From: UBA1822 sp963634795
Lineage (GTDB): Bacteria > Bacillota > Negativicutes > Veillonellales > Dialisteraceae
Assembly: GCA_963634795.1 (NCBI GenBank)
Contig: CAVHDO010000034.1
Coordinates: 1-13,474, forward strand
Direction of reading: 5' to 3'
Length of the DNA stretch: 13,474 bases
Position 1 is the first letter of the stretch; every line of letters starts with the position of its first letter. A program made the position numbers and the translations under genes. Shown in pieces: positions 5,511 to 13,474 of this stretch. The notes under the pieces are model-generated. The model was not told where the DNA came from. It saw only the letters and a program-made list of their open reading frames with translations, and did not search any database.

Positions 5511-5894
5511 ATGAAAAAAATTTTGATGGCACTCGGAATTGCGGCGGCCGTGTCCGCAGCTTGTGTTTCCGCTTCGGCAAAAGATTGGAAATACAGCGAC
5601 ACACTAACGCTCGACATGTCCAGCGTCGAAATCAAAGTGGATGCGAACGGGCACGAAATTTGTACGTTTGAAGGCGTGGAAAAGATTCCGGGCGGCACGA
5701 ATACGTACACGTATGTGTATGATGTGACGGCGCGCACGATTCAAATCAAAAATATGGAGCAGCACACGGATAAGCTCCATTATTCCACGTCGTTCAATCC
5801 GCTTCCGATCGATTCGGCCAATGCGGTCGTCCGCGGACGGGGCGAGATGGCACAGCGCGTCTACAATATGAAGATGGCGCTGAAGAAAAAATAA
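5511..5894 (+). CDS. Small exported protein of unknown function
   Basis: The start is the ATG at 5511, with AAGGGAG at 5497-5503; the in-frame ATG at 5481 has no binding site and would spoil the signal peptide. The product has 127 aa. Residues 1-23 form a standard signal peptide (MKKILMALGIAAAVSAACVS, then ASA), with probable cleavage after ASA before KDWKYSD. The Cys at residue 18 is not in a good lipobox (no hydrophobic residue at -3), so a lipoprotein is less likely. The mature protein of about 104 residues is polar and rich in beta-type stretches (TLTLDMSSVEIKV, TNTYTYVYDVTARTIQIKNM), with a basic end (MALKKK). No family is recognised. It has its own promoter and ends 2 nt before the M18 aminopeptidase start, so the two are probably cotranscribed. 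Confidence 0.75.
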   Translation: MKKILMALGIAAAVSAACVSASAKDWKYSDTLTLDMSSVEIKVDANGHEICTFEGVEKIPGGTNTYTYVYDVTARTIQIKNMEQHTDKLHYSTSFNPLPIDSANAVVRGRGEMAQRVYNMKMALKKK

Positions 5895-5896
5895 TC

Positions 5897-7183
5897 ATGG
5901 CGATGCAGGAAGGAAAACCGTTTGTCGATATTTCGCGCGACCTTCTTCATTTCATCTCCAAAGCACCGACGCCGTTTCACGCCACGCAGGCGATGAAAAC
6001 GGCGTTTGTGTATGATGGGGCGATGGAGCTTCGCGAGGAGGATGATTGGGAAATCGCGCCCGGGCATAAATATGTGGTGACGCGCGGCGGGAGTGCGCTC
6101 GTCGCGTTTTCTGTGCCGGAGAGCGGCGCGGAGGATTTTCGTATCGTGGCCGCACACGGGGATTCGCCGACGTTTCGCATCAAGGAGAATCCGGAGCTTC
6201 GGGATTCTTTTTACGTGCGGCTTCACATCGAAGGCTACGGCGGGATGCTCATGCACACGTGGCTGGATCGCCCGCTCGGCGTCGCCGGTCGTGTCATGGT
6301 GCGCGAAGGGGATCGCTTGGTGCCGCGTCTTGTCGCGACAGGGAAACCGATTTTGCTGATTCCGTCTTTGGCGATTCATATGGATCCCAAAGCGAACGCG
6401 GGATACGCTTGGAATATCCCGAAAGATATGCCGCCGCTGTACAGCTTGGCGGACGGACAAATTTCTTTCATGGACGTCATCGCGGCGGAGGCTCGTTGCC
6501 GGAAAGAAGACATTTTGGGGCATGATCTTTCGCTCGTGTCTCTGGTGCCGGGGACGATTTGGGGCGCGGAGGATGAATTTATCAGTGCGCCGCGGCTCGA
6601 TGATTTGCAATGTGCGTTCGCGGCGTTTCGCGGATTTACGATGGGAAAAAAGGAGAAACATATTTCCGTCTTTGCGTTGCTCGATCACGAGGAGGTCGGG
6701 AGCGGAACCCGCGAAGGTGCCGGCTCGACATTTTTGTCCGATACGCTCTTTCGCGTGGCGGAGGCGCTCGGAAAATCCGCGGGGCAATTTTCGGCCATGG
6801 TGGCGCGGAGTTTCCTCATTTCCGCCGACAATGCGCACGCGGTGCATCCGAATCGGCCGGAGGAGGCGGACGCGGTGCATCGCCCTGTCTTGAATGGCGG
6901 CATCGTACTGAAATTCAACGCCGCACAGAAATATTGCACGGACGGTTACAGCGCGGCGCGTTTCCGTCTCTTTTGCGAAGATGCGGGCGTGCCGGTGCAA
7001 GTGTACACGAATCGCAGCGACAAAGCGGGCGGCTCGACTTTGGGAAATATCGCGCTTCGCCACATTGCGCCGCCGTCGGTCGATATCGGTCTCCCGCAGC
7101 TGTCCATGCATTCGTCGTATGAAACGGCGGGCATCCGCGACACGGCGAACTTGGTCACGGTAGCGGCGAAATTTTTTGAATAA
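5897..7183 (+). CDS. apeB: M18 family aminopeptidase
   Basis: The product (428 aa) is a cytosolic dinuclear zinc aminopeptidase of the aspartyl aminopeptidase (DNPEP/ApeB) family, which removes N-terminal residues from peptides. Expected metal and catalytic residues are present: H87 in VAAHGDSPTF, D235 in RLDDLQCAF, E265 and E266 in LLDHEEVGSGTREGAGSTF, D311 in SADNAHAVHPN and H405 in LSMHSSYETAG. GGSTLGNI and the C-terminal RDTANLV are also typical. The start lies 2 nt after the upstream stop and has only a weak binding site, so it may rely on coupled translation. ATG at 5903 is an alternative start two codons on. A strong terminator follows at 7196-7235. Length fits the family. Confidence 0.95.
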   Translation: MAMQEGKPFVDISRDLLHFISKAPTPFHATQAMKTAFVYDGAMELREEDDWEIAPGHKYVVTRGGSALVAFSVPESGAEDFRIVAAHGDSPTFRIKENPELRDSFYVRLHIEGYGGMLMHTWLDRPLGVAGRVMVREGDRLVPRLVATGKPILLIPSLAIHMDPKANAGYAWNIPKDMPPLYSLADGQISFMDVIAAEARCRKEDILGHDLSLVSLVPGTIWGAEDEFISAPRLDDLQCAFAAFRGFTMGKKEKHISVFALLDHEEVGSGTREGAGSTFLSDTLFRVAEALGKSAGQFSAMVARSFLISADNAHAVHPNRPEEADAVHRPVLNGGIVLKFNAAQKYCTDGYSAARFRLFCEDAGVPVQVYTNRSDKAGGSTLGNIALRHIAPPSVDIGLPQLSMHSSYETAGIRDTANLVTVAAKFFE

Positions 7184-7195
7184 ATCAGGAAACAG

Positions 7196-7235
7196 AAAAG
7201 CGGAGAACTCCTTTGCGAGTTCTCCGCTTTTTTTA
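7196..7235 (+). terminator. Rho-independent terminator after apeB
   Basis: A perfect 15-bp stem, aaaagcggagaactc (7196-7210) with gagttctccgctttt (7217-7231), encloses a 6-nt loop (ctttgc) and is followed by further T residues. The A-rich 5' side gives a T-run on the opposite strand too, so it may also stop minus-strand transcription arriving from 7668. Confidence 0.93.
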
Positions 7236-7245
7236 TGTGCTTAGG

Positions 7246-7665
7246 AAAGTACACAGTACACAGTGCACAGTACACAGTCGACGTGCTTAGTTATTTCGTC
7301 AGGCGGGATGGAGATGTCAGACCGTGAATGACTTGGTGCTACATTTGCGGCAAAGACATCAGACATCAGACAGTCAGACGTCTGACTTCGGCGGTGCCCG
7401 CCGCGACATTTTTATATTGCGCCTTCGGCGACCCATCATTTGCCTCCTTCGGAGGCACCGGCGACTGTTCATCGGAAGGTCGCCTCCAAAGGAAGGCTTA
7501 ATCGGTAGCGGCCTCCGGCCGCATTTTATAAAAAATCATCGCCGCAGGCGATACCGCTTTCGTCTGATGTCTGATGTCTGACGTCTGACCATCTGACGTC
7601 TTCCGCTCTCCTGTAGCACTACGCTTTTCGCACACGGTTAACGGTCATACGGATAACGGAAAGCG
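7246..7665. repeat. Long composite repeat tract between two convergent genes
   Basis: No gene is supported in these about 420 bases. On the left are GTGCAC/GTACAC words (7251-7279), a linker similar to those at 2141-2174 and 3547-3580 but inverted (about 7280-7312), and CATCAGAC words (7350-7386). The centre holds several GC hairpins: 7441-7455 (gcctcc-ttc-ggaggc), 7508-7522 (gcggcc-tcc-ggccgc) and 7538-7552 (atcgcc-gca-ggcgat), the last two around attttataaaaaat. On the right are GTCTGAC words (7560-7600), inverted relative to the CATCAGAC words, and AACGGTT words (7634-7662). It lies between the ends of apeB (plus) and the membrane protein gene (minus), where a bidirectional terminator would be expected. 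Confidence 0.8.
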
Positions 7666-7667
7666 CC

Positions 7668-8627
7668 TCACAACAGTTTCCACAAATCCACCGCCGGTTG
7701 CGCGGGGAGAAAGACGTCGATGGCTTCGCTGATGCCCGTCGGTTCCGGCGCTGTGAGCCAGAGGCAGACGGCGGCGAGAATTGTGACAGAGAGCGTGACG
7801 AGGTTCATGTGGCCTTTGCCAGACATTTGGTAGTAACCAAAAAGGCGAACCGCCAGCGCCGAGAAGAAGGTGAGAATCAAGCCGGAGAAAGAGAAAATAC
7901 CGAAGAGGACATTGCCGGCCAGAAACGCGATGTAGAATGCCGGCAAATAGATGAAGGGCAGATTTTTGGACAGCAGGGTCTGTTTCCCGTTTCTTCTCAT
8001 ATCGGCAATCCAATCGGACAGATCGAGGCCAAAGAGTCCGGCCGGAGCAAATGTCGCGAAAATGACGGTGTCCCAAACATCGGCGAGACGATTTCGATTT
8101 TGACCCAGCCACCAGAAGAAAGCGGCAATGAGGAGAATCGCGGTCGCGGCGATTCCGTAGTACCATGTTTCCGGAATCAGCATGGTCGCGGCAAAGCAAG
8201 CCGTCGTGATCGCACCGGCAATGACGGCATACGTCGCCAGCGTTTGAATCGGCAAGCGGTCCTTGGAATCCGTTTCCCGATAAATCCGCGCCAAGAGTTC
8301 GGTCATGAAGAAGGCAAGGAAGAGCGCGAGCGCCGCGAAAGGATAAACGAAAAGCAACAGGACAACGAGCACGGCCAAGAGCGCGAGACGCCAACCTTTG
8401 AAAACGAGAAGGTTTCCGTAGCCGATGCGGTGATGTTGCGTGTACATCGTGAGTCGCATGAAGACGAGATAGGTCATCATGATGCCGACGATTTCCACGG
8501 GTCGCCCGCCGAGATAGAGGAGCGAGGCCAAGATGAGAATCGTCGTATTGGCGCCGGTGAAGCGCGAAACGATGCCGGAAAAGAATCCGACATTCAGGAA
8601 AGCAATGACAGCACTGACAAGATCCAA
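7668..8627 (-). CDS. Multi-pass membrane protein of unknown function (possibly TauE/SafE-like)
   Basis: The product (319 aa) has roughly eight hydrophobic segments, such as LALLAVLVVLLLFVYPFAAL, GIAATAILLIAAFFWWLG and PAFYIAFLAGNVLFGIF, so it is an integral membrane protein. The start is taken as TTG at 8627, because AAAGGAGA (8642-8635) lies 7 nt upstream and no ATG occurs before residue about 49. A good promoter lies at 8692-8720. The open frame continues far upstream through the promoter and the opposite-strand gene, which is not credible coding. The N-terminal part (NVGFFSGIVSRFTGANTTIL, then YLGGRPVEIVGIMMTYLVFM) is faintly like one half of a TauE/SafE anion exporter. That is a weak impression, and no function is assigned. 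It is transcribed divergently from the yihY-like gene. Confidence 0.85.
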   Translation of the reverse strand: MDLVSAVIAFLNVGFFSGIVSRFTGANTTILILASLLYLGGRPVEIVGIMMTYLVFMRLTMYTQHHRIGYGNLLVFKGWRLALLAVLVVLLLFVYPFAALALFLAFFMTELLARIYRETDSKDRLPIQTLATYAVIAGAITTACFAATMLIPETWYYGIAATAILLIAAFFWWLGQNRNRLADVWDTVIFATFAPAGLFGLDLSDWIADMRRNGKQTLLSKNLPFIYLPAFYIAFLAGNVLFGIFSFSGLILTFFSALAVRLFGYYQMSGKGHMNLVTLSVTILAAVCLWLTAPEPTGISEAIDVFLPAQPAVDLWKLL

Positions 8628-8691
8628 AATTCCATCTCCTTTGATTTCGTGACAAGAAAATTTTTTTGCCGTTGATGTTTGATATTTATAT

Positions 8692-8720
8692 AGTATACAA
8701 ATATTACGGCGCGGGTGCAA
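8692..8720 (-). promoter_or_regulatory. Promoter for the minus-strand membrane protein gene
   Basis: On the minus strand, TTGCAC (8720-8715) and TATACT (8697-8692) are separated by 17 nt, each close to consensus. The leader to the TTG start is about 60 nt. It lies back to back with the plus-strand promoter at 8749-8779. Confidence 0.72.
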
Positions 8721-8748
8721 GGGGGAAGAAATGGTTTGGCATGGCGCG

Positions 8749-8779
8749 TTGAAAATCGTGATAAAATTTGTGATATAAT
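8749..8779 (+). promoter_or_regulatory. Promoter for the YihY/BrkB gene
   Basis: TATAAT (8774-8779) carries a TGA extended -10 (8771-8773). The best -35 is TTGAAA (8749-8754) at a long 19-nt spacing. The -10 neighbourhood TGTGATATAAT is identical to that of the mltG promoter (175-185 region). Confidence 0.6.
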
Positions 8780-8816
8780 AACTCAAATTGAAACTGAAAA
8801 GAAAGGAGAGGCATCG

Positions 8817-9695
8817 ATGGGGATCGGGAAGACCGTGAAGTTTTTTGCGTTCGGATTGACAAAGCGTTTTATGGACGATGACGTCAGCGCGCTCGCCGCC
8901 GAGACGACGTATTATCTCATTTTGGGCCTTGTCCCCTTCATGATCTTCTTCGTCAATGCCATTCTCTTTTTCATGGCGCCGCAGATTTCCTTCGTCATGC
9001 AGCTCTTGTCTTATTTGCCTTCGGATTTTGCCGCGGCGCTCGAAGGATATATTTATCGTATCATCGCCGGCAGAAGCAGCATTTGGCTCGTTTTGGGGCT
9101 CGTCGCCGCGCTTTGGTCCGGCGCGCAGGGCATCGATGTCGTCATTCGCTCCACGGACAAAGCCATGAGCAACGACAGAAACCGCCAATCTTGGATTTCC
9201 GTGAAGGCGAAATCCCTCCTCTTCACGCTTCTCATCGTCTTCGCCATGGTGCTTTCGCTTGGTATCACCGTTTTCGGAAACGCCGTCGTGTACGCGCTCG
9301 ATTATTATTTCACACTCCCGCCGATGTTTCTTCATATGTGGAACATGCTGAAATATGCTGTCCCGTTTTTTATTTTGGTTTTCTCGTTGGCGATTTTCTA
9401 TCGCTATGCCACGCATCGTTACCGCACGAAATGGATCCGTGCTTTTACGGCGTCCGTCCTCGTCACGGCCGTCTGGCTCCTCCTGACCGGCGGTTACAGT
9501 TACTACATTTTGAATCTCTCCTCCATGGGCCTGACATACGGCTCTCTCATCGGCTTGCTCGTTCTCTTCATTTGGTTCCATCTGGCAGCCATGGTGATTA
9601 TCATGGGCGGTGAATTTATCGCGACGTGGAAGGATTACGACCGCTTCATGCATCCCGTTCTCCGAAAGAATGAGCCGGAAACGAATGAAAGTTAG
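8817..9695 (+). CDS. YihY/virulence factor BrkB family membrane protein
   Basis: This protein (292 aa) has six membrane segments in the order typical of the YihY/BrkB family: about LILGLVPFMIFFVNAILFFM, IWLVLGLVAALWSGAQGI, LFTLLIVFAMVLSLGITVFG, AVPFFILVFSLAIFYRY, AFTASVLVTAVWLLLTGGYS and GSLIGLLVLFIWFHLAAMVI. The early segment DDDVSALAAETTYYLILGLVP and the late MGGEFIATW are family hallmarks. The ATG at 8817 has AGGAG at 8804-8808. The function of the family is not settled; the old RNase BN label is a misannotation. The stop codon lies in the TTAGCAATTAG repeat that follows, and the cytoplasmic tail is short. It is divergent from the 7668-8627 gene. Confidence 0.9.
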   Translation: MGIGKTVKFFAFGLTKRFMDDDVSALAAETTYYLILGLVPFMIFFVNAILFFMAPQISFVMQLLSYLPSDFAAALEGYIYRIIAGRSSIWLVLGLVAALWSGAQGIDVVIRSTDKAMSNDRNRQSWISVKAKSLLFTLLIVFAMVLSLGITVFGNAVVYALDYYFTLPPMFLHMWNMLKYAVPFFILVFSLAIFYRYATHRYRTKWIRAFTASVLVTAVWLLLTGGYSYYILNLSSMGLTYGSLIGLLVLFIWFHLAAMVIIMGGEFIATWKDYDRFMHPVLRKNEPETNES

Positions 9696-9878
9696 CAATT
9701 AGCAGTGAGCAATTAGCAATTCAGGTACGCGCTCCGCGCGATTTTTATAAAAATATCGCCGCAGGCGATACCGCTTTCGTCTGATGTCTGACGTCTGACC
9801 GTCTGACGTCTCGATCTCTTTGTGTGCCCATAGCTCAATGTTCATAGTTTCAAGCTCCAAACTCTCGGCTCCAAGCTA
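9689..9878. repeat. Composite repeat tract between the YihY gene and the translation operon
   Basis: TTAGCAA words (9691-9723) are followed by a core of hairpin cgcgc-tcc-gcgcg (9728-9740), atttttataaaaat, and hairpin atcgcc-gca-ggcgat (9755-9769). GTCTGAC words (9778-9812) and AGCTCC words (9851-9878) follow. The core is nearly identical to that at 3467-3509. The first hairpin followed by ATTTTTAT is a plausible terminator for the YihY gene. No gene is seen from 9696 to 10035; 9879-9962 contains nothing recognisable. Confidence 0.8.
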
Positions 9879-9962
9879 TTCATCGTTTTTGCATTTCGAA
9901 GAAATACGCGGGTGCGTAGTAAAAAAGTCGGCTTGATTTGGGGAAAAGATTGAAATTTTTTA

Positions 9963-9991
9963 TTGACAGGAAACCGGTGCAATGATATAGT
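9963..9991 (+). promoter_or_regulatory. Strong promoter of the rplGB-rpsL-rpsG-fusA-tuf operon
   Basis: A perfect -35 TTGACA (9963-9968) and TATAGT (9986-9991) are 17 nt apart, with a TGA extended -10 at 9983-9985. The predicted start near 9998 leaves a leader of about 38 nt to rplGB. This is the closest to consensus of the promoters in the window, as expected for ribosomal genes. Confidence 0.88.
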
Positions 9992-10035
9992 ATTGGCATT
10001 GCGCCGATTTTTTGCGCGTAAAATCAGGTGAAAAA

Positions 10036-10284
10036 ATGAAGCTGGAAGAACTCAAAAAATCCGTTTTCGTCGTCGGAATCAAAGAAACGGCGCGGGCGAT
10101 TGAAAAGGGCGAAGCTGTCCATGTTTTTGTGGCAGCGGATGCCGACGATCGCGTCGCGTTGCCGCTCAAGGAATCGTGCGCCGAAAAAGGCGTGCCGATT
10201 ACGACGGATATTTCCAAAGCGGATTTGGGCAAAGCCTGCGGCATCAAAGTGAAGGCCGCGGCGGCGGCTGTCTTATCCCGGTAA
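10036..10284 (+). CDS. rplGB: L7Ae-like ribosomal/kink-turn binding protein (YbxF type)
   Basis: The product (82 aa) belongs to the L7Ae/L30e superfamily, which binds kink-turn RNA; the B. subtilis homologue YbxF has about the same length and binds K-turns. Recognisable blocks are ARAIEKGEAVHVFVAADAD, CAEKGVPITTDISKADLGKA and CGIKVKAAAAAV. The ATG at 10036 has AGGTG at 10026-10030; an in-frame TTG at 10012 is too close to the predicted transcript start and lacks a site. It is the first gene after the promoter at 9963-9991 and precedes rpsL as in other Firmicutes, where rpoC normally lies upstream; here rpoC is absent. Confidence 0.93.
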   Translation: MKLEELKKSVFVVGIKETARAIEKGEAVHVFVAADADDRVALPLKESCAEKGVPITTDISKADLGKACGIKVKAAAAAVLSR

Positions 10285-10351
10285 TATCTGCAGAAATTCT
10301 GTTTCCGCAGATCCATTATAAATTTACATCTTGAGAAAGGGGGTGGCAACA

Positions 10352-10726
10352 TTGCCGACAATCAATCAGTTGGTTCGCAAGGGCAGACAGACCCTGACCT
10401 ATAAGGCAAAGACTCCGGCACTGAAGCAGTGCCCGCAGAAACGCGGTGTTTGCACGAGAGTATACACCGCGACGCCCAAGAAGCCGAACTCCGCGCTTCG
10501 TAAGGTGGCTCGTGTGCGTCTGACGAACGGAATCGAAGTTTCCGCTTACATTCCGGGCGAAGGACACAATTTGCAGGAACACAGTGTCGTCCTCATCAGA
10601 GGCGGCCGTGTCAAGGATCTTCCGGGTGTTCGTTATCATATCATCCGCGGGGCGCTCGATACCGTAGGTGTCAAGGACCGCAAGCAGAGCCGTTCCAAAT
10701 ACGGCGCCAAGGGAGACAAGAAATAA
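10352..10726 (+). CDS. rpsL: 30S ribosomal protein S12
   Basis: This decoding-centre protein (124 aa) begins PTINQLVRKGR, the usual S12 N-terminus. That fixes the start at the TTG at 10352, with AAAGGGGGTGG at 10336-10346. An in-frame TTG at 10331 would overlap the binding site. The loops TATPKKPNSALRK (Lys43) and GRVKDLPGVRYH keep the wild-type lysines and proline that are changed in common streptomycin-resistant mutants. The Asp in KDLPG is the usual methylthiolation target of RimO. The gene is 67 bases downstream of rplGB and 55 bases upstream of rpsG, with no terminator seen between them. Confidence 0.98.
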   Translation: MPTINQLVRKGRQTLTYKAKTPALKQCPQKRGVCTRVYTATPKKPNSALRKVARVRLTNGIEVSAYIPGEGHNLQEHSVVLIRGGRVKDLPGVRYHIIRGALDTVGVKDRKQSRSKYGAKGDKK

Positions 10727-10781
10727 TATTTCCTGTCATTCTGTATTTTGATAACCAACATCGTATAAGGAGGAAACTTAC

Positions 10782-11252
10782 ATGCCGAGAAAAGGTGCAG
10801 TTCCGAGACGTGACGTGCTGCCGGATCCCGTGTACGGTTCCAAGGTGGTCACCCGTCTTATCAACAAGGTGATGCTCGACGGCAAGAAAGGCGTCGCCGA
10901 ATCGATTGTCTATGGGGCATTCGATATCGCTCAGGCAAAGCTGGGCAAAGAGCCGCTGGAAATTTTTGAGCAGGCTCTCAACAATATCATGCCGGTCCTC
11001 GAAGTCCGTGCCCGTCGTGTGGGCGGCGCGAATTATCAGGTGCCGGTGGAAGTCAGAGCGGATCGCCGCCTGACGCTGGGTATCCGCTGGTTGGTGGGTT
11101 TTGCCAGAAAGCGCAATGAGCGCAAGATGGAAGAACGTCTGGCCGGCGAATTGATGGACGCTTTCAATAATGCGGGCGCTGCCGTCAAGAAGAAGGAAGA
11201 TACCCATAAAATGGCAGAAGCGAATAAGGCTTTTGCGCATTATCGCTGGTAA
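10782..11252 (+). CDS. rpsG: 30S ribosomal protein S7
   Basis: This 156-aa protein nucleates assembly of the 30S head and binds the 3' major domain of 16S rRNA. It starts MPRKGAVPRRDVLPDPVYGS and contains the typical LINKVMLDGKKGVAE, NNIMPVLEVRARRVGGANYQ and DRRLTLGIRWLVGFARKRNE blocks, ending FAHYRW. The length matches the bacterial family exactly. The ATG at 10782 has AAGGAGG at 10767-10773. It lies between rpsL and fusA in the conserved str order. Confidence 0.98.
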   Translation: MPRKGAVPRRDVLPDPVYGSKVVTRLINKVMLDGKKGVAESIVYGAFDIAQAKLGKEPLEIFEQALNNIMPVLEVRARRVGGANYQVPVEVRADRRLTLGIRWLVGFARKRNERKMEERLAGELMDAFNNAGAAVKKKEDTHKMAEANKAFAHYRW

Positions 11253-11273
11253 AAAAATTAAGGAGAACAAATC

Positions 11274-13352
<2,079 letters not shown>

Positions 13353-13362
13353 TTTTTATTCG

Positions 13363-13383
13363 TTTCCTTTCTTATAAAGGAAA
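13363..13383 (+). other. A/T-rich hairpin in the fusA-tuf gap
   Basis: An 8-bp inverted repeat, tttccttt (13363-13370) and aaaggaaa (13376-13383), has a 5-nt loop. It has no immediate T-run, although seven T residues begin about 10 bases further on. It could be a weak attenuator or RNA processing site between fusA and tuf, or chance in A/T-rich sequence. Confidence 0.35.
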
Positions 13384-13421
13384 TGAAATCACATTTTTTT
13401 ATTCCATAAGGAGACAGAAAA

Positions 13422-13474
13422 ATGGCAAAAGCACATTACGAAAGAACCAAGCCGCATGTCAATATCGGCACCAT
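13422..13474 (+). CDS. tuf: Translation elongation factor Tu, N-terminal fragment (cut by window end)
   Basis: The visible 17 residues, MAKAHYERTKPHVNIGT, are the standard N-terminus of EF-Tu (MAK..ER.KPHVNIGT), up to the strand just before the P-loop. The ATG has AAGGAG at 13408-13413, 8 nt upstream. It is the last gene of the rpsL-rpsG-fusA-tuf order and continues beyond the window. Confidence 0.96.
   Translation, partial: MAKAHYERTKPHVNIGT

Noticed and set aside
7324..7581. 85-residue plus-strand open frame in the repeat tract
   Set aside because: It consists of TCTGACG words and GC hairpins translated by chance; there is no ribosome binding site.
7350..7600. Possible CRISPR array (regularly repeated short words)
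   Set aside because: The repeats are degenerate 7-9-base words without unique spacers of constant length, and inverted copies are mixed in; no cas genes are near.
7698..8675. 325-residue plus-strand open frame
   Set aside because: It is a shadow of the minus-strand membrane protein gene; the product is implausibly charged (Arg/Glu runs) and there is no start signal.
7668..9698. 676-residue minus-strand open frame
   Set aside because: Only its last 319 codons are a membrane protein; the upstream part runs through two promoters and antisense to the YihY gene, giving charged, non-family sequence.
10352..10726. Possible streptomycin-resistance allele of rpsL
   Set aside because: Lys43 and the KDLPG loop are wild type.

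Overview
The window looks like a chromosomal segment of a moderately GC-rich Firmicute, most likely a diderm Negativicute of the Selenomonas/Dialister type. The support is B. subtilis-like gene order in two places (mltG-trmR-trhP and rplGB-rpsL-rpsG-fusA-tuf), strong AGGAGG-type ribosome binding sites, several GTG/TTG starts, and a short protein resembling the Firmicute DUF4911 family. The genus is inference from memory, not a search result.

Layout. Bases 1-150 hold a palindromic intergenic repeat. Bases 216-1785 carry mltG and trmR with overlapping ends. A 426-base repeat tract precedes trhP (2212-3441). Together trmR and trhP cover the tRNA wobble-uridine hydroxylation/methylation step. More repeats lead to a 73-residue DUF4911-like gene (3634-3855). 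Bases 3875-4432 are the most unusual part. Two direct repeats of about 96 bases enclose a small AT-rich cassette with two convergent promoters, a shared bidirectional terminator and a 27-residue hydrophobic peptide gene on the minus strand. This is the architecture of a type I toxin-antitoxin locus. It is followed by an RluA-type pseudouridine synthase (4471-5424), a small exported protein (5511-5894), an M18 aminopeptidase (5897-7183) with a strong terminator, and another long repeat tract. A minus-strand multi-pass membrane protein (7668-8627) and a plus-strand YihY/BrkB membrane protein (8817-9695) then diverge from a shared promoter region. After a last repeat tract, a near-consensus promoter (9963-9991) starts a translation operon: rplGB, rpsL, rpsG, fusA and the first 53 bases of tuf.

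How it fits together. Most annotated genes are housekeeping: cell-wall glycan processing, tRNA and RNA modification, peptide turnover and the translation apparatus. The unexplained material is intergenic. Composite palindromic repeats made of degenerate short words (TCTGACG, AGCTCCC, TTAGCAA, GTGCACT, AACGGTT types) flank a core of two GC hairpins around a TTTTTATAAAAA-like stretch, which can act as a back-to-back bidirectional terminator. At three genes these words supply the last codons and stop codon. The candidate type I toxin-antitoxin cassette sits between two copies of one such repeat and was not recognised by ordinary ORF length criteria.
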